Part shown: piece by piece, positions 1 through 5,812 of the stretch
How the letters are laid out: each line of letters starts with the position of its first letter
Numbering within the stretch: the first letter of the stretch is position 1
Assembly (NCBI GenBank): GCA_964534135.1
Contig: CAZHQC010000114.1
Location: 1-7,262, forward strand
From: JAKLQJ01 sp964534135
GTDB taxonomy: Bacteria; Elusimicrobiota; Elusimicrobia; Elusimicrobiales; UBA9959
Reading direction: 5' to 3'
Length of the DNA: 7,262 nucleotides
Program-made: the position numbers and the translations under genes
Notes under the pieces: generated by a model
Database searches by the model: none
Seen by the model: only the letters and a program-made list of their open reading frames with translations
What the model was told of the DNA's origin: nothing

Positions 1-67
1 AGCGACTACACCTTAAAACAACTTAAAACTGGTTTGACAAGCTAATCCACTAAAGGTTGACCTAAGA
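1..67 (+). pseudogene. Disrupted front half of the first receiver domain
   Basis: These bases look like the broken upstream part of the kinase gene that is readable from 68. In the frame of that gene, codons 59-67 read D-L-R just before the ATG, giving DLRMSDMDG, the usual strand-3 phosphoacceptor motif of a receiver domain. The Asp at 59-61 would be the phosphorylated residue. That frame is closed by a TGA at 35-37. Bases 27-47 in another frame read NWFDKLI, which fits the hydrophobic strand before the Asp. Bases 7-27 in the third frame read YTLKQLK, which fits helix 2. Three successive pieces in three frames suggest at least two small indels. Sequencing error is an alternative. The short peptide matches are judged by eye, so this is moderate evidence. 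Confidence 0.5.
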
Positions 68-1984
68 ATGTCCGATATGGACGGCATTGAAGTATTGCGC
101 GAGATAAAAGAGAAATCCAAACTGACGGAAGTAATTATCATTACGGGACACGGCGAAATAAAAACGGCCATAGAAGCTTTGAAAGAGGGCGCTTTCAGAT
201 ATATTCGAAAACCTGTCGATTATGACGAATTGTCCATTCATATTAAAGCGGCCTTGGAAAAACAAGAACAGCAAAAAAAAATGGACGCTTATGTGAGAAA
301 TTTGGAAAAAGCGATAAATGAAAAAAATGAAGAATTGAAATTGCGTAAGGAAGCGGAGGATGAACTTTTAAAATTAAACGAATGTTTTATAAAATTCGGA
401 ACCGATATACAAAACAACATCAACACCATCGTAAAAACAGCGGGTAAACTGTTAAAAGGAAAATGTGCCTTTTACAACAAACTGACCGGTAATTCCCGTT
501 ATATAACAGTCTCATGGAACGCGCCCGAGGATATGTCAGGGAAAATGGAAACCGCCGGCGGGCCATGCTTTGAGGTTATTTCTTCCAATAAAGACTTTCC
601 CCTCATCACGAAAAATTTATCCACTTCTCCTTATGCCGAAACCTGTCCATATATAAAAAAACATAATCTCAAAACCTATATTGGACATGTAATTCGAAGC
701 AGGAATACACCCATAGGCGTAATTTGCGTTTTATATCAGCAGGACAAGGCTTTTAGGCAAAGCGAAATTAAAATAATTTCAATCCTTGCCAAGGTCTTGG
801 AAATAGAAGAAGAGCGAAAATACGCGATGGAAAATTTCAACCAGTCGCAAAAAATGGAAGTAGTGGGACGATTGGTGGGTGGGGTGGTTCACGACTTTAA
901 TAATCTTCTGATGGCTATAGACGGTTATTCGGATTTTTTAATGAAAAGTTTACCGATAAAAAGCGAAAATTACTCGGATGTTAACGAAATTAAAAAAACC
1001 GTTGAAAGCGCGAAAACGCTTACCCGCCAACTTTTAATTTTCAGCCGCAAAGACATTTCCATTTCAAAAATCGTGGATTTAAATGATGTTCTGATAAATA
1101 TGAAAAAAATGCTCAATAGGGTTATTGGAGAAAATTTTGAACTTAGCTTTATATCAGACCCTGAACTTAAAAATGTCAAAGTAAACCCGGGACACATTGA
1201 GCAAATTATCATGAATTTGGTGATCAATGCCAGAGACGCCATGCCTAATGGCGGGAAAATCGTAATTGAAAGCCGCAATATCAAAATCAAAGAACACGAT
1301 AATAATGTTGATTCTATGCCTCGGGGCCATTACGCCCAAATTACAATTACGGACACGGGTATTGGAATAAACGCGGAAACACAAGCCCATATTTTTGAAC
1401 CTTTTTTTACCTCAAAACCGCTGGACAAAGGCACGGGCATGGGGCTTTTTACCGTCAATGAGATTATTAATAAAATGAATGGGCGCATTTTTATTCGCAG
1501 TGAAGTTAATATCGGGACGGTTGTAACATTTTATATACCTATCAACGCGCCTATAAAATCATTACCGATTAAAGAAACGAAACAAGCTTGCGGAGCCACC
1601 ATATTGTTGGTTGAAGATAATGAAGCATTGCGACGGGTTATGTCAAGAATACTCCGGCAAGATAATTATGAAATCCTTGAGGCTGCGAACGGCGAAGCCG
1701 CAAACACCCTTTTCGAACAAAATAAAAAAAGTATCCGTCTGATAATTACGGATATCGTCATGCCAAAACTCGGCGGGTTGGAACTGGCTAAGCATTTAAA
1801 ATCCGCCTACCCCGATATCAGAATTATATTTACATCGGGCTATGACAACAATGTTACTCGAAATCAAACGGATTTTGAATTCGGGGATGCGTTTCTTCAA
1901 AAACCCGTAACGCAAATTGAACTGCTTAAGCATGTCAAACAGAGTCTTAATAGTGCTAAAAAAACCGATAAAACAGGGCTATAA
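68..1984 (+). CDS. Hybrid histidine kinase, (partial REC)-GAF-HisKA-HATPase-REC, 5'-truncated
   Basis: This is a cytoplasmic hybrid sensor kinase of 638 residues with no membrane segment. Residues 1-60 are the back half of a receiver domain, with the conserved Thr26 and Lys48 (RKP) present. A charged coiled-coil stretch follows at about 60-105, then a GAF-like sensory domain at about 105-250. The phosphoacceptor helix carries SQKME...GGVVHDFNN with His275. The ATPase domain (about 370-490) has N387 (NARDAMP), the D429-T-G-I-G box and the G455-T-G-M-G box. A complete C-terminal receiver (about 512-635) has E516/D517, phosphoacceptor D562, T589 and K612. The ATG at 68 lies inside the receiver fold and has no good ribosome site, so it is probably not the native start; the native start lies beyond the window. 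The kinase core has all catalytic residues and no internal stop. It would autophosphorylate His275 and pass phosphate to D562. The input ligand and output partner are unknown. The gene ends 22 bp before a broken parA-like gene. Confidence 0.85.
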   Translation: MSDMDGIEVLREIKEKSKLTEVIIITGHGEIKTAIEALKEGAFRYIRKPVDYDELSIHIKAALEKQEQQKKMDAYVRNLEKAINEKNEELKLRKEAEDELLKLNECFIKFGTDIQNNINTIVKTAGKLLKGKCAFYNKLTGNSRYITVSWNAPEDMSGKMETAGGPCFEVISSNKDFPLITKNLSTSPYAETCPYIKKHNLKTYIGHVIRSRNTPIGVICVLYQQDKAFRQSEIKIISILAKVLEIEEERKYAMENFNQSQKMEVVGRLVGGVVHDFNNLLMAIDGYSDFLMKSLPIKSENYSDVNEIKKTVESAKTLTRQLLIFSRKDISISKIVDLNDVLINMKKMLNRVIGENFELSFISDPELKNVKVNPGHIEQIIMNLVINARDAMPNGGKIVIESRNIKIKEHDNNVDSMPRGHYAQITITDTGIGINAETQAHIFEPFFTSKPLDKGTGMGLFTVNEIINKMNGRIFIRSEVNIGTVVTFYIPINAPIKSLPIKETKQACGATILLVEDNEALRRVMSRILRQDNYEILEAANGEAANTLFEQNKKSIRLIITDIVMPKLGGLELAKHLKSAYPDIRIIFTSGYDNNVTRNQTDFEFGDAFLQKPVTQIELLKHVKQSLNSAKKTDKTGL

Positions 1985-2006
1985 AAAATATAAGAAAAGT
2001 AGGGGA

Positions 2007-2487
2007 ATGAGCGTGGAAAACACCAATGACAATGAAAAAACGAAAGTAAGGCGCGTTACGTTTGTTCATAATAAAGGCGGTACGGGGAAAACCACATCTT
2101 GCGTGATGGCTGGCAAAGCTGAATAGGAAAGTGCTGATAGTGGATATGGACTCGCAGGGAAATGCCACCGCCGCCGTGGGGGTGGACAGCGCTAGCGTGG
2201 AAGTTTCCATTTCCGATGTGTTGTTTGATAATCGGAGTTTAAAAGACGCCATAATAGAAACCGGGGCCGGAGTTTATTTGGTTCCTTCTTCAGTGGACTT
2301 GCTGTTTTCCGAGATGAAGGAGGCTTATCAAATTGATAAAGCCCGAATCTTGGATGATAAATTGCGCATTGTGGAAGATTATTTTGATTATATCCTTATT
2401 GATTCTCCCAGCAGCGCCTCATTGCTTATGATGAACGCTATATTGGCGGCCGATGATATTATTATACCGTTGAATTCCGGCAAATAG
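2007..2487 (+). pseudogene. ParA/Soj-type ATPase, frameshifted and truncated
   Basis: This is the remnant of a ParA/MinD-superfamily ATPase, the type that positions DNA or protein complexes through ATP-dependent dimerisation. The first part (2007-2126) encodes a short leader and FVHNKGGTGKTTSCV, the deviant Walker A motif at 2073-2096, then runs into a TAG at 2124. The frame that continues the protein is shifted. From 2107 it reads WLAKLNRKVLIVDMDSQGNA, the strand-2/Walker A' region, and later YILIDSPS (Walker B, Asp at 2401). Between Val (2103-2105) and Trp (2107) only one base remains where family members have about four residues (typically NLAA), so an 11-nt deletion fits well. The second part stops at PLNSGK (2487), where intact proteins usually continue for roughly another 80-100 residues. 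ATG 2007 sits directly against an AGGGGA ribosome site; GTG 2013, in the same frame, is better spaced. It was probably co-transcribed with the upstream kinase. A programmed frameshift is unlikely given the missing residues and short C-terminus. Confidence 0.8.
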
Positions 2488-2501
2488 TTGTATTCCGATA
2501 A

Positions 2502-2517
2502 TGTAACTAATGTTACA
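2502..2517. promoter_or_regulatory. Perfect 6-bp palindrome with 4-bp spacer
   Basis: TGTAAC and GTTACA flank TAAT, giving a perfect dyad that could be an operator for a dimeric repressor or a small hairpin. It lies 15 bp past the parA remnant, and no adjacent gene start or promoter ties it to regulation. A short dyad in AT-rich DNA can arise by chance. Confidence 0.25.
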
Positions 2518-2553
2518 AGGAAAATACCCATGTATACATATATATATATATGA

Positions 2554-2598
2554 TAAAATAAAATTAGGGGATAGGTAGGGAAGCCTATTTTTATTTTA
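2554..2598. terminator. Terminator-like inverted repeat, possibly bidirectional
   Basis: TAAAATAAAA (2554-2563) pairs perfectly with TTTTATTTTA (2589-2598). Inside it ATAGG (2571-2575) pairs with CCTAT (2584-2588), leaving a G-rich bulge on the left arm. The short GC-containing stem followed by a T-rich run resembles a weak intrinsic terminator for the kinase/parA unit. The A-rich left arm could serve the other strand. The inner stem is only five pairs, so activity is uncertain. Confidence 0.35.
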
Positions 2599-2628
2599 CT
2601 TCAAATGAAAAACCTCTAATTTATTAAT

Positions 2629-2643
2629 CTAGTGTCGCGACAA
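2629..2643 (+). repeat. Left terminal inverted repeat
   Basis: This 15-bp arm is the exact reverse complement of 3088-3102. Its core TGTCGCGACA (2633-2642) is itself a perfect palindrome, and the CTAG tip is a second one. A looser match to the right arm continues to about 2660. Confidence 0.85.
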
Positions 2644-2652
2644 AAAAGTTTA

Positions 2653-2857
2653 GCAACTTATGTAGTTGCCCAATTCCCGCCACACAGCATCGGCGGGTCT
2701 GCCTAAGGCATGACATTGGGCGTAAAGGCGTAACATTCACAAGCTTCTGGCGGGTGTCGTATCAGGGAGCTATGGTTGGAACAACGAACCTTTTGGTTCG
2801 TCAGATGTCGAGAGTTATACGAACGACCTTCAGACGACCAAGCCTGATAAATCAGGC
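2653..2857. other. Series of short hairpins inside the element
   Basis: Five perfect stem-loops follow one another. GCAACT/AGTTGC is at 2653-2669. CCCGCC/GGCGGG is at 2676-2697 with a 10-nt loop. TGCC-TAA-GGCA is at 2700-2710. ACGAACC-TTTT-GGTTCGT is at 2784-2801. GCCTGA-TAAA-TCAGGC is at 2842-2857. The first stem overlaps the degenerate inner part of the left terminal repeat. Bases 2811-2828 resemble the end of the 96-bp units (ACGAACGACC), which suggests a third, partial copy. Such density of stems is unusual for neutral intergenic DNA and suggests folding as RNA or as single-stranded DNA. The strand that matters is not known. Confidence 0.55.
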
Positions 2858-2864
2858 AACTACA

Positions 2865-2960
2865 GTAAACGAAGCTATGCTTCATAAGGTGTCGGTAACT
2901 TCGCCGCCTGATAGGCATAGCCTCTAATACGGCAGTGACATAGTCTTCTGTGAACGATCA
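2865..2960. repeat. 96-bp tandem repeat, unit 1
   Basis: Unit 1 aligns without gaps to unit 2 immediately downstream, with 80 of 96 positions identical by manual count. It folds into a small hairpin GAAGC-TAT-GCTTC (2871-2883) and a second stem GCCG (2903-2906) with CGGC (2930-2933), capped by AGGC-ATA-GCCT (2913-2923). Confidence 0.85.
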
Positions 2961-3056
2961 GTAAACGAGGCTATGCCTCATAAAGTGCCGGAAGTTTCGC
3001 TGTCTGATAGGCATAGCCTCTGATACAGCACTGACATAGTCTTGTACGAACGACCA
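2961..3056. repeat. 96-bp tandem repeat, unit 2
   Basis: Unit 2 keeps the same two stems as unit 1 with paired base changes. The first is GAGGC-TAT-GCCTC (2967-2979). The second is GCTGT (2999-3003) with ACAGC (3025-3029), capped by AGGC-ATA-GCCT (3009-3019) and flanked on both sides by CTGAT. In this unit GAGGCTATGCCT (2967-2978) can also pair over a distance with AGGCATAGCCTC (3009-3020), an alternative 12-bp stem that is imperfect in unit 1. Confidence 0.85.
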
Positions 3057-3087
3057 AAATTCATTGGCGGCATGTTGCAGAATTACA

Positions 3088-3102
3088 TTGTCGCGACACT
3101 AG
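3088..3102 (-). repeat. Right terminal inverted repeat
   Basis: This is the exact reverse complement of the left arm at 2629-2643. Because the TGTCGCGACA core (3089-3098) is palindromic, it is also a direct repeat of the left core. GTTGC at 3074-3078 extends the imperfect match inward. Confidence 0.85.
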
Positions 3103-3142
3103 TCATTGATTTTAAGCTAATTATTTAGCATCGTTTAATTTT

Positions 3143-3151
3143 TGATATACA
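3143..3151 (+). promoter_or_regulatory. Possible extended -10 promoter of the PocR kinase operon
   Basis: TGATATACA fits an extended -10 element (TGn followed by a TATAAT-like hexamer, here TATACA at 3146-3151). No convincing -35 hexamer lies at the usual distance, which extended -10 promoters can tolerate. Transcription would start near 3158, leaving a leader of about 12 bases that holds little more than the ribosome site AGGGAG (3159-3164). The element's right end lies 40 bp upstream. The motif is weak by itself in AT-rich DNA. Confidence 0.3.
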
Positions 3152-3169
3152 TTCTTTTAGGGAGACTAA

Positions 3170-5764
3170 ATGAGTATAAAAAAAAATGTCAGCAAGGTTT
3201 ATATTGAAAAATATGTGAAACAGAGTCTGGATTTGCTTGAAAAAAGTAATGCGGAAACCAGAAAAACTGAATTAATGCGTATATTGAATATTGAAAAAGT
3301 AAAGCCGGTTTTCGAAGAATTTTCAAAGACTACAAAAATGGCTATTGGTATTGTTGGCGTAGGGGGTGAGGTATTATTGGGTTCAGGGTGGAATGATATT
3401 TGCATAAAATTTCATAGAAAGAATTCTTTAACTTTGAAAAATTGTTTTGAGAGCGATACCATATTAACCAGCGGTCTAAAAGAAGGGCAATGGAAATATT
3501 ATCAGTGTAAAAATAATTTATGTGATGCGGTTACTCCGCTGTTTGTTAGCGGTAGACATATCGCCAATGTTTTTATAGGCCAATGTATACTAAAGGGAGA
3601 AGCAGCAACAGAAGAAGATATTCAAAAACTATTTGCTAACCAGGCGGATAAATATGGTTTTGATAAAAAAGCTTATCTTGAGGCTTTAAGCCTAGTGCCG
3701 TGTGTTAGCAAAGAAGATTTAGAAAAGCATATGAAATTTATAATTGGCTTAGGTCAATTTTTTACAGAGTTCATTTTATCTGATATTGCCAATGCGATAG
3801 CCATGAAAAAAATGGAGAGTAGCGATAGTAAACTTAGAAAGAGTGAGAACATGCATAAGGCGATGACTGAGCATATATCGGATGTGATAACTATTATGGG
3901 TGTTGATGGAATTGTAAAGTATACAAGTCCCAATATACAGAAAATATTTGGCTGGCTGCCTAAGGACCTGGTGGGCAGAAGCGGATGGAAAATGGTGCAT
4001 CCTGATGAGATGGAGCGCCTTAAGATGGCATTTAATAAGTTGCTGAAAACAGAAGGAGCCGTTGTGACTGTTGAATTTAAGTTTAAATGTAAGGATGGCA
4101 TTTATCGCCCTGTTGAGCTGACAGGTGTGAATATGATGAAAAATCCGGAGATAAGAGGCGTGCTTTTAAATTATTGCGATATTACCGAAAGGTATGAGGC
4201 TAAAGAGGTTTTGATGGAGTCTAAAAATATGCTCCAGCGAGTAATAGATTTGCTGCCCATAAGAATATTCTGGAAAGACAAAGACTTGAATTTTTTGGGT
4301 TGTAATATGGTATTTGCTAAGGATGCTGGCAAGATGTCTACTTCTGAAGTTGTAGGTTTAGATGATTTTAAAATGGTATGGAAAAATGAGGCTGAAGCAT
4401 ACAGGGAAGATGATAAAAAGGTTGTTGAGTCGGGAAAAGAGAAGAAAAATTATGAAGAATCGCAGACAGGCCCTGATGGAAAAGTTAAATGGCTAAAGAC
4501 AACGAAAGTACAATTGAGTGATGCTGAAGGAAATGTAAAGGGAATTCTTGGAGCTTATGAAGATATAACTCTTCATAAACAAGCGGAAGAAGAACAAGAA
4601 TTTCTCCGGATGCAACTTGTTCAATCGCAGAAGATGGAATCCATAGGAACTTTGGCGGGAGGCGTGGCTCATGACTTTAATAATATCCTTACTTCCATCA
4701 TAGGAGATACGGATTTACTGATTAATGATAAAAATATTGATAATGATAATATTAAAAAATCTCTTGCGAGTATAAAAGATAGCAGTTTAAGAGCGGGTGA
4801 GCTTGTGAAACAGCTTTTAATGTTCGGCCGTAAACAGTCCGTAAATATGAAAACATTTAACATAAACAAGATAATAGGGAATATGTATAAGATGTTTAAC
4901 AGATTGCTGGGGGAGAATATCAGCATTAAAATGGATTTATGCGGCGAGGAATGCCATATAAATGCCGATAAGGGCAATATAGAACAGGTTTTGATAAATC
5001 TTATGGTGAATGCCAGGGACGCTATGCCTAAAGGCGGTAATATTTTTATTAAGACAAAAAAAATTATTATAAGTGAAGAGAATAAACTTCAATTTGGGAA
5101 TGTTAAGCTGGGTAAATATGCTCAACTTACCATAGAAGATACCGGTAGTGGTATGACCGGAGAAATTAAAGATAGGGTGTTTGAACCGTTTTTTACCACA
5201 AAGAGAGAGGGCAAAGGAACCGGTTTGGGTTTATCGGTAGTTTTTGGAATAATAAAGGTACATAAAGGCGGAATACATGTTTATAGCGAGCCGGGCAAAG
5301 GCACAGGGTTTAGTATTTATTTCCCTGTTAGTAATAAGGCAGTGGCAAAAGAAAAAGAATCTGAAAAAAGAAGTTTGGATCTTCAAGGCAAAGGGCAAAG
5401 GATATTGATAATTGAAGATGAGGAGGCTATACAAAAAATTGCCGGAAGGATTCTGACAATAAAAAACTATAAATCGAGCATAGCGGGAAGTGTAAAGGAA
5501 GCTGTTGAAATATATAAAAGGGAAAAAGGCGATTTTGACCTTGTGTTTAGCGATATGGTTTTGCCTGACGGCACGGGCTTGGACGCTTTAAAAGAACTAA
5601 ATAAAATTAAGCCGCTTAAGAAAATACTTTTATCAAGCGGTCATCTTGACGATAAATCAGGATGGGAAGAGATAAATAAAAAAGAAATACCTTTTATATC
5701 AAAACCCTATGATATGCAAGGGCTCGCGGAAAAAATAGCGGAAGTTTTAAAATCTAAGGGATGA
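3170..5764 (+). CDS. PocR-PAS-PAS hybrid histidine kinase with C-terminal receiver
   Basis: This is an 864-residue hybrid sensor kinase, apparently cytoplasmic because no membrane segment is seen. Residues about 42-205 form a PocR-type sensory domain (CDAVTPLFVSGRHIANVFIGQ), with cysteines C92, C113 and C118. PocR domains are predicted to bind small organic molecules, as in the propanediol regulator PocR. Two PAS domains follow (about 228-340 and 354-470), each ending in a DIT motif. The phosphoacceptor helix has SQKMESIGTLAGGVAHDFNN with His501. The ATPase domain has N614 (NARDAMP), D657-T-G-S-G and G683-T-G-L-G. The receiver (about 745-860) has E749/D750, phosphoacceptor D795, S822 and K845. 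All catalytic positions are present. ATG 3170 is supported by AGGGAG at 3159-3164 with a 5-base spacer. The solute-binding gene starts 48 bp after the stop, so co-transcription is likely. There is no DNA-binding output domain, so phosphate must be relayed to another protein or the receiver must tune the kinase. The ligand is unknown. The core resembles that of the upstream kinase (HDFNN, NARDAMP), so the two belong to one kinase subfamily. Confidence 0.92.
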   Translation: MSIKKNVSKVYIEKYVKQSLDLLEKSNAETRKTELMRILNIEKVKPVFEEFSKTTKMAIGIVGVGGEVLLGSGWNDICIKFHRKNSLTLKNCFESDTILTSGLKEGQWKYYQCKNNLCDAVTPLFVSGRHIANVFIGQCILKGEAATEEDIQKLFANQADKYGFDKKAYLEALSLVPCVSKEDLEKHMKFIIGLGQFFTEFILSDIANAIAMKKMESSDSKLRKSENMHKAMTEHISDVITIMGVDGIVKYTSPNIQKIFGWLPKDLVGRSGWKMVHPDEMERLKMAFNKLLKTEGAVVTVEFKFKCKDGIYRPVELTGVNMMKNPEIRGVLLNYCDITERYEAKEVLMESKNMLQRVIDLLPIRIFWKDKDLNFLGCNMVFAKDAGKMSTSEVVGLDDFKMVWKNEAEAYREDDKKVVESGKEKKNYEESQTGPDGKVKWLKTTKVQLSDAEGNVKGILGAYEDITLHKQAEEEQEFLRMQLVQSQKMESIGTLAGGVAHDFNNILTSIIGDTDLLINDKNIDNDNIKKSLASIKDSSLRAGELVKQLLMFGRKQSVNMKTFNINKIIGNMYKMFNRLLGENISIKMDLCGEECHINADKGNIEQVLINLMVNARDAMPKGGNIFIKTKKIIISEENKLQFGNVKLGKYAQLTIEDTGSGMTGEIKDRVFEPFFTTKREGKGTGLGLSVVFGIIKVHKGGIHVYSEPGKGTGFSIYFPVSNKAVAKEKESEKRSLDLQGKGQRILIIEDEEAIQKIAGRILTIKNYKSSIAGSVKEAVEIYKREKGDFDLVFSDMVLPDGTGLDALKELNKIKPLKKILLSSGHLDDKSGWEEINKKEIPFISKPYDMQGLAEKIAEVLKSKG

Positions 5765-5812
5765 ACAAGTAAAGTTGAAGGTTTGTAGTTTCGGGAGAAC
5801 CGATAAAAAAAT

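Larger units (their letters stand above)
2488..2628. other. AT-rich intergenic stretch before the mobile element
   Basis: No gene is visible. The stretch holds a TGTAAC/GTTACA palindrome, a run of seven AT dinucleotides at 2538-2551 and a terminator-like inverted repeat at 2554-2598. The lost C-terminal coding part of the parA-like gene would be expected here, but no ParA-like peptide was seen by eye. The parA end was therefore deleted or has decayed, rather than simply being separated from the rest by the mobile element. Confidence 0.6.
2629..3102. mobile_element. MITE-like non-coding element with terminal inverted repeats
   Basis: The ends are perfect 15-bp inverted repeats: CTAGTGTCGCGACAA at 2629-2643 and its reverse complement at 3088-3102. 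Beyond these the arms still match in part. GCAAC at 2653-2657 faces GTTGC at 3074-3078, each exactly 24 bp from its end, so the ancestral repeat was about 30 bp. No transposase-like reading frame exists inside, and 474 bp is too short for one. CTAG at both tips fits insertion into a CTAG target: IS630/Tc1-mariner elements duplicate TA within such sites, and IS5-type elements duplicate YTAR. With a TA duplication, the element proper would be 2632-3099. The interior is packed with hairpins and a 96-bp tandem duplication. It lies between a decayed block and an apparently intact operon, 67 bp upstream of the next start codon. The mobile nature is inferred; the family assignment is only suggestive. 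Confidence 0.7.

Noticed and set aside
970..1390. Minus-strand reading frames across the kinase ATPase domain
   Set aside because: They are antisense shadows of a well-conserved coding region and have no recognisable domain.
1917..2126. Start of the parA-like gene at ATG 1917
   Set aside because: Codons 1917-2006 lie inside or directly after the kinase C-terminus in another frame and encode no ParA-like sequence. ATG 2007 or GTG 2013 with the AGGGGA site is a better start.
2538..2551. AT run as part of a replication origin
   Set aside because: A short AT microsatellite alone is not enough. No DnaA boxes, iterons or intact rep/par genes accompany it.
2567..2580. G-quadruplex in the G-rich bulge
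   Set aside because: The runs are uneven and mostly two or three G; only a weak two-layer fold would be possible.
2703..2918. A 71-codon minus-strand reading frame inside the mobile element
   Set aside because: It crosses the hairpins and the first repeat unit, shows no transposase or other protein motif, and has no convincing ribosome site. The paired base changes point to structure, not coding.
2865..3056. CRISPR array
   Set aside because: There are only two long, adjacent, imperfect copies with no unique spacers between them and no cas genes.
2865..3056. Integron attC sites
   Set aside because: The length and fold are loosely similar, but I could not find the paired core sites (RYYYAAC and GTTRRRY) in the right places, and no cassette genes or integrase are present.
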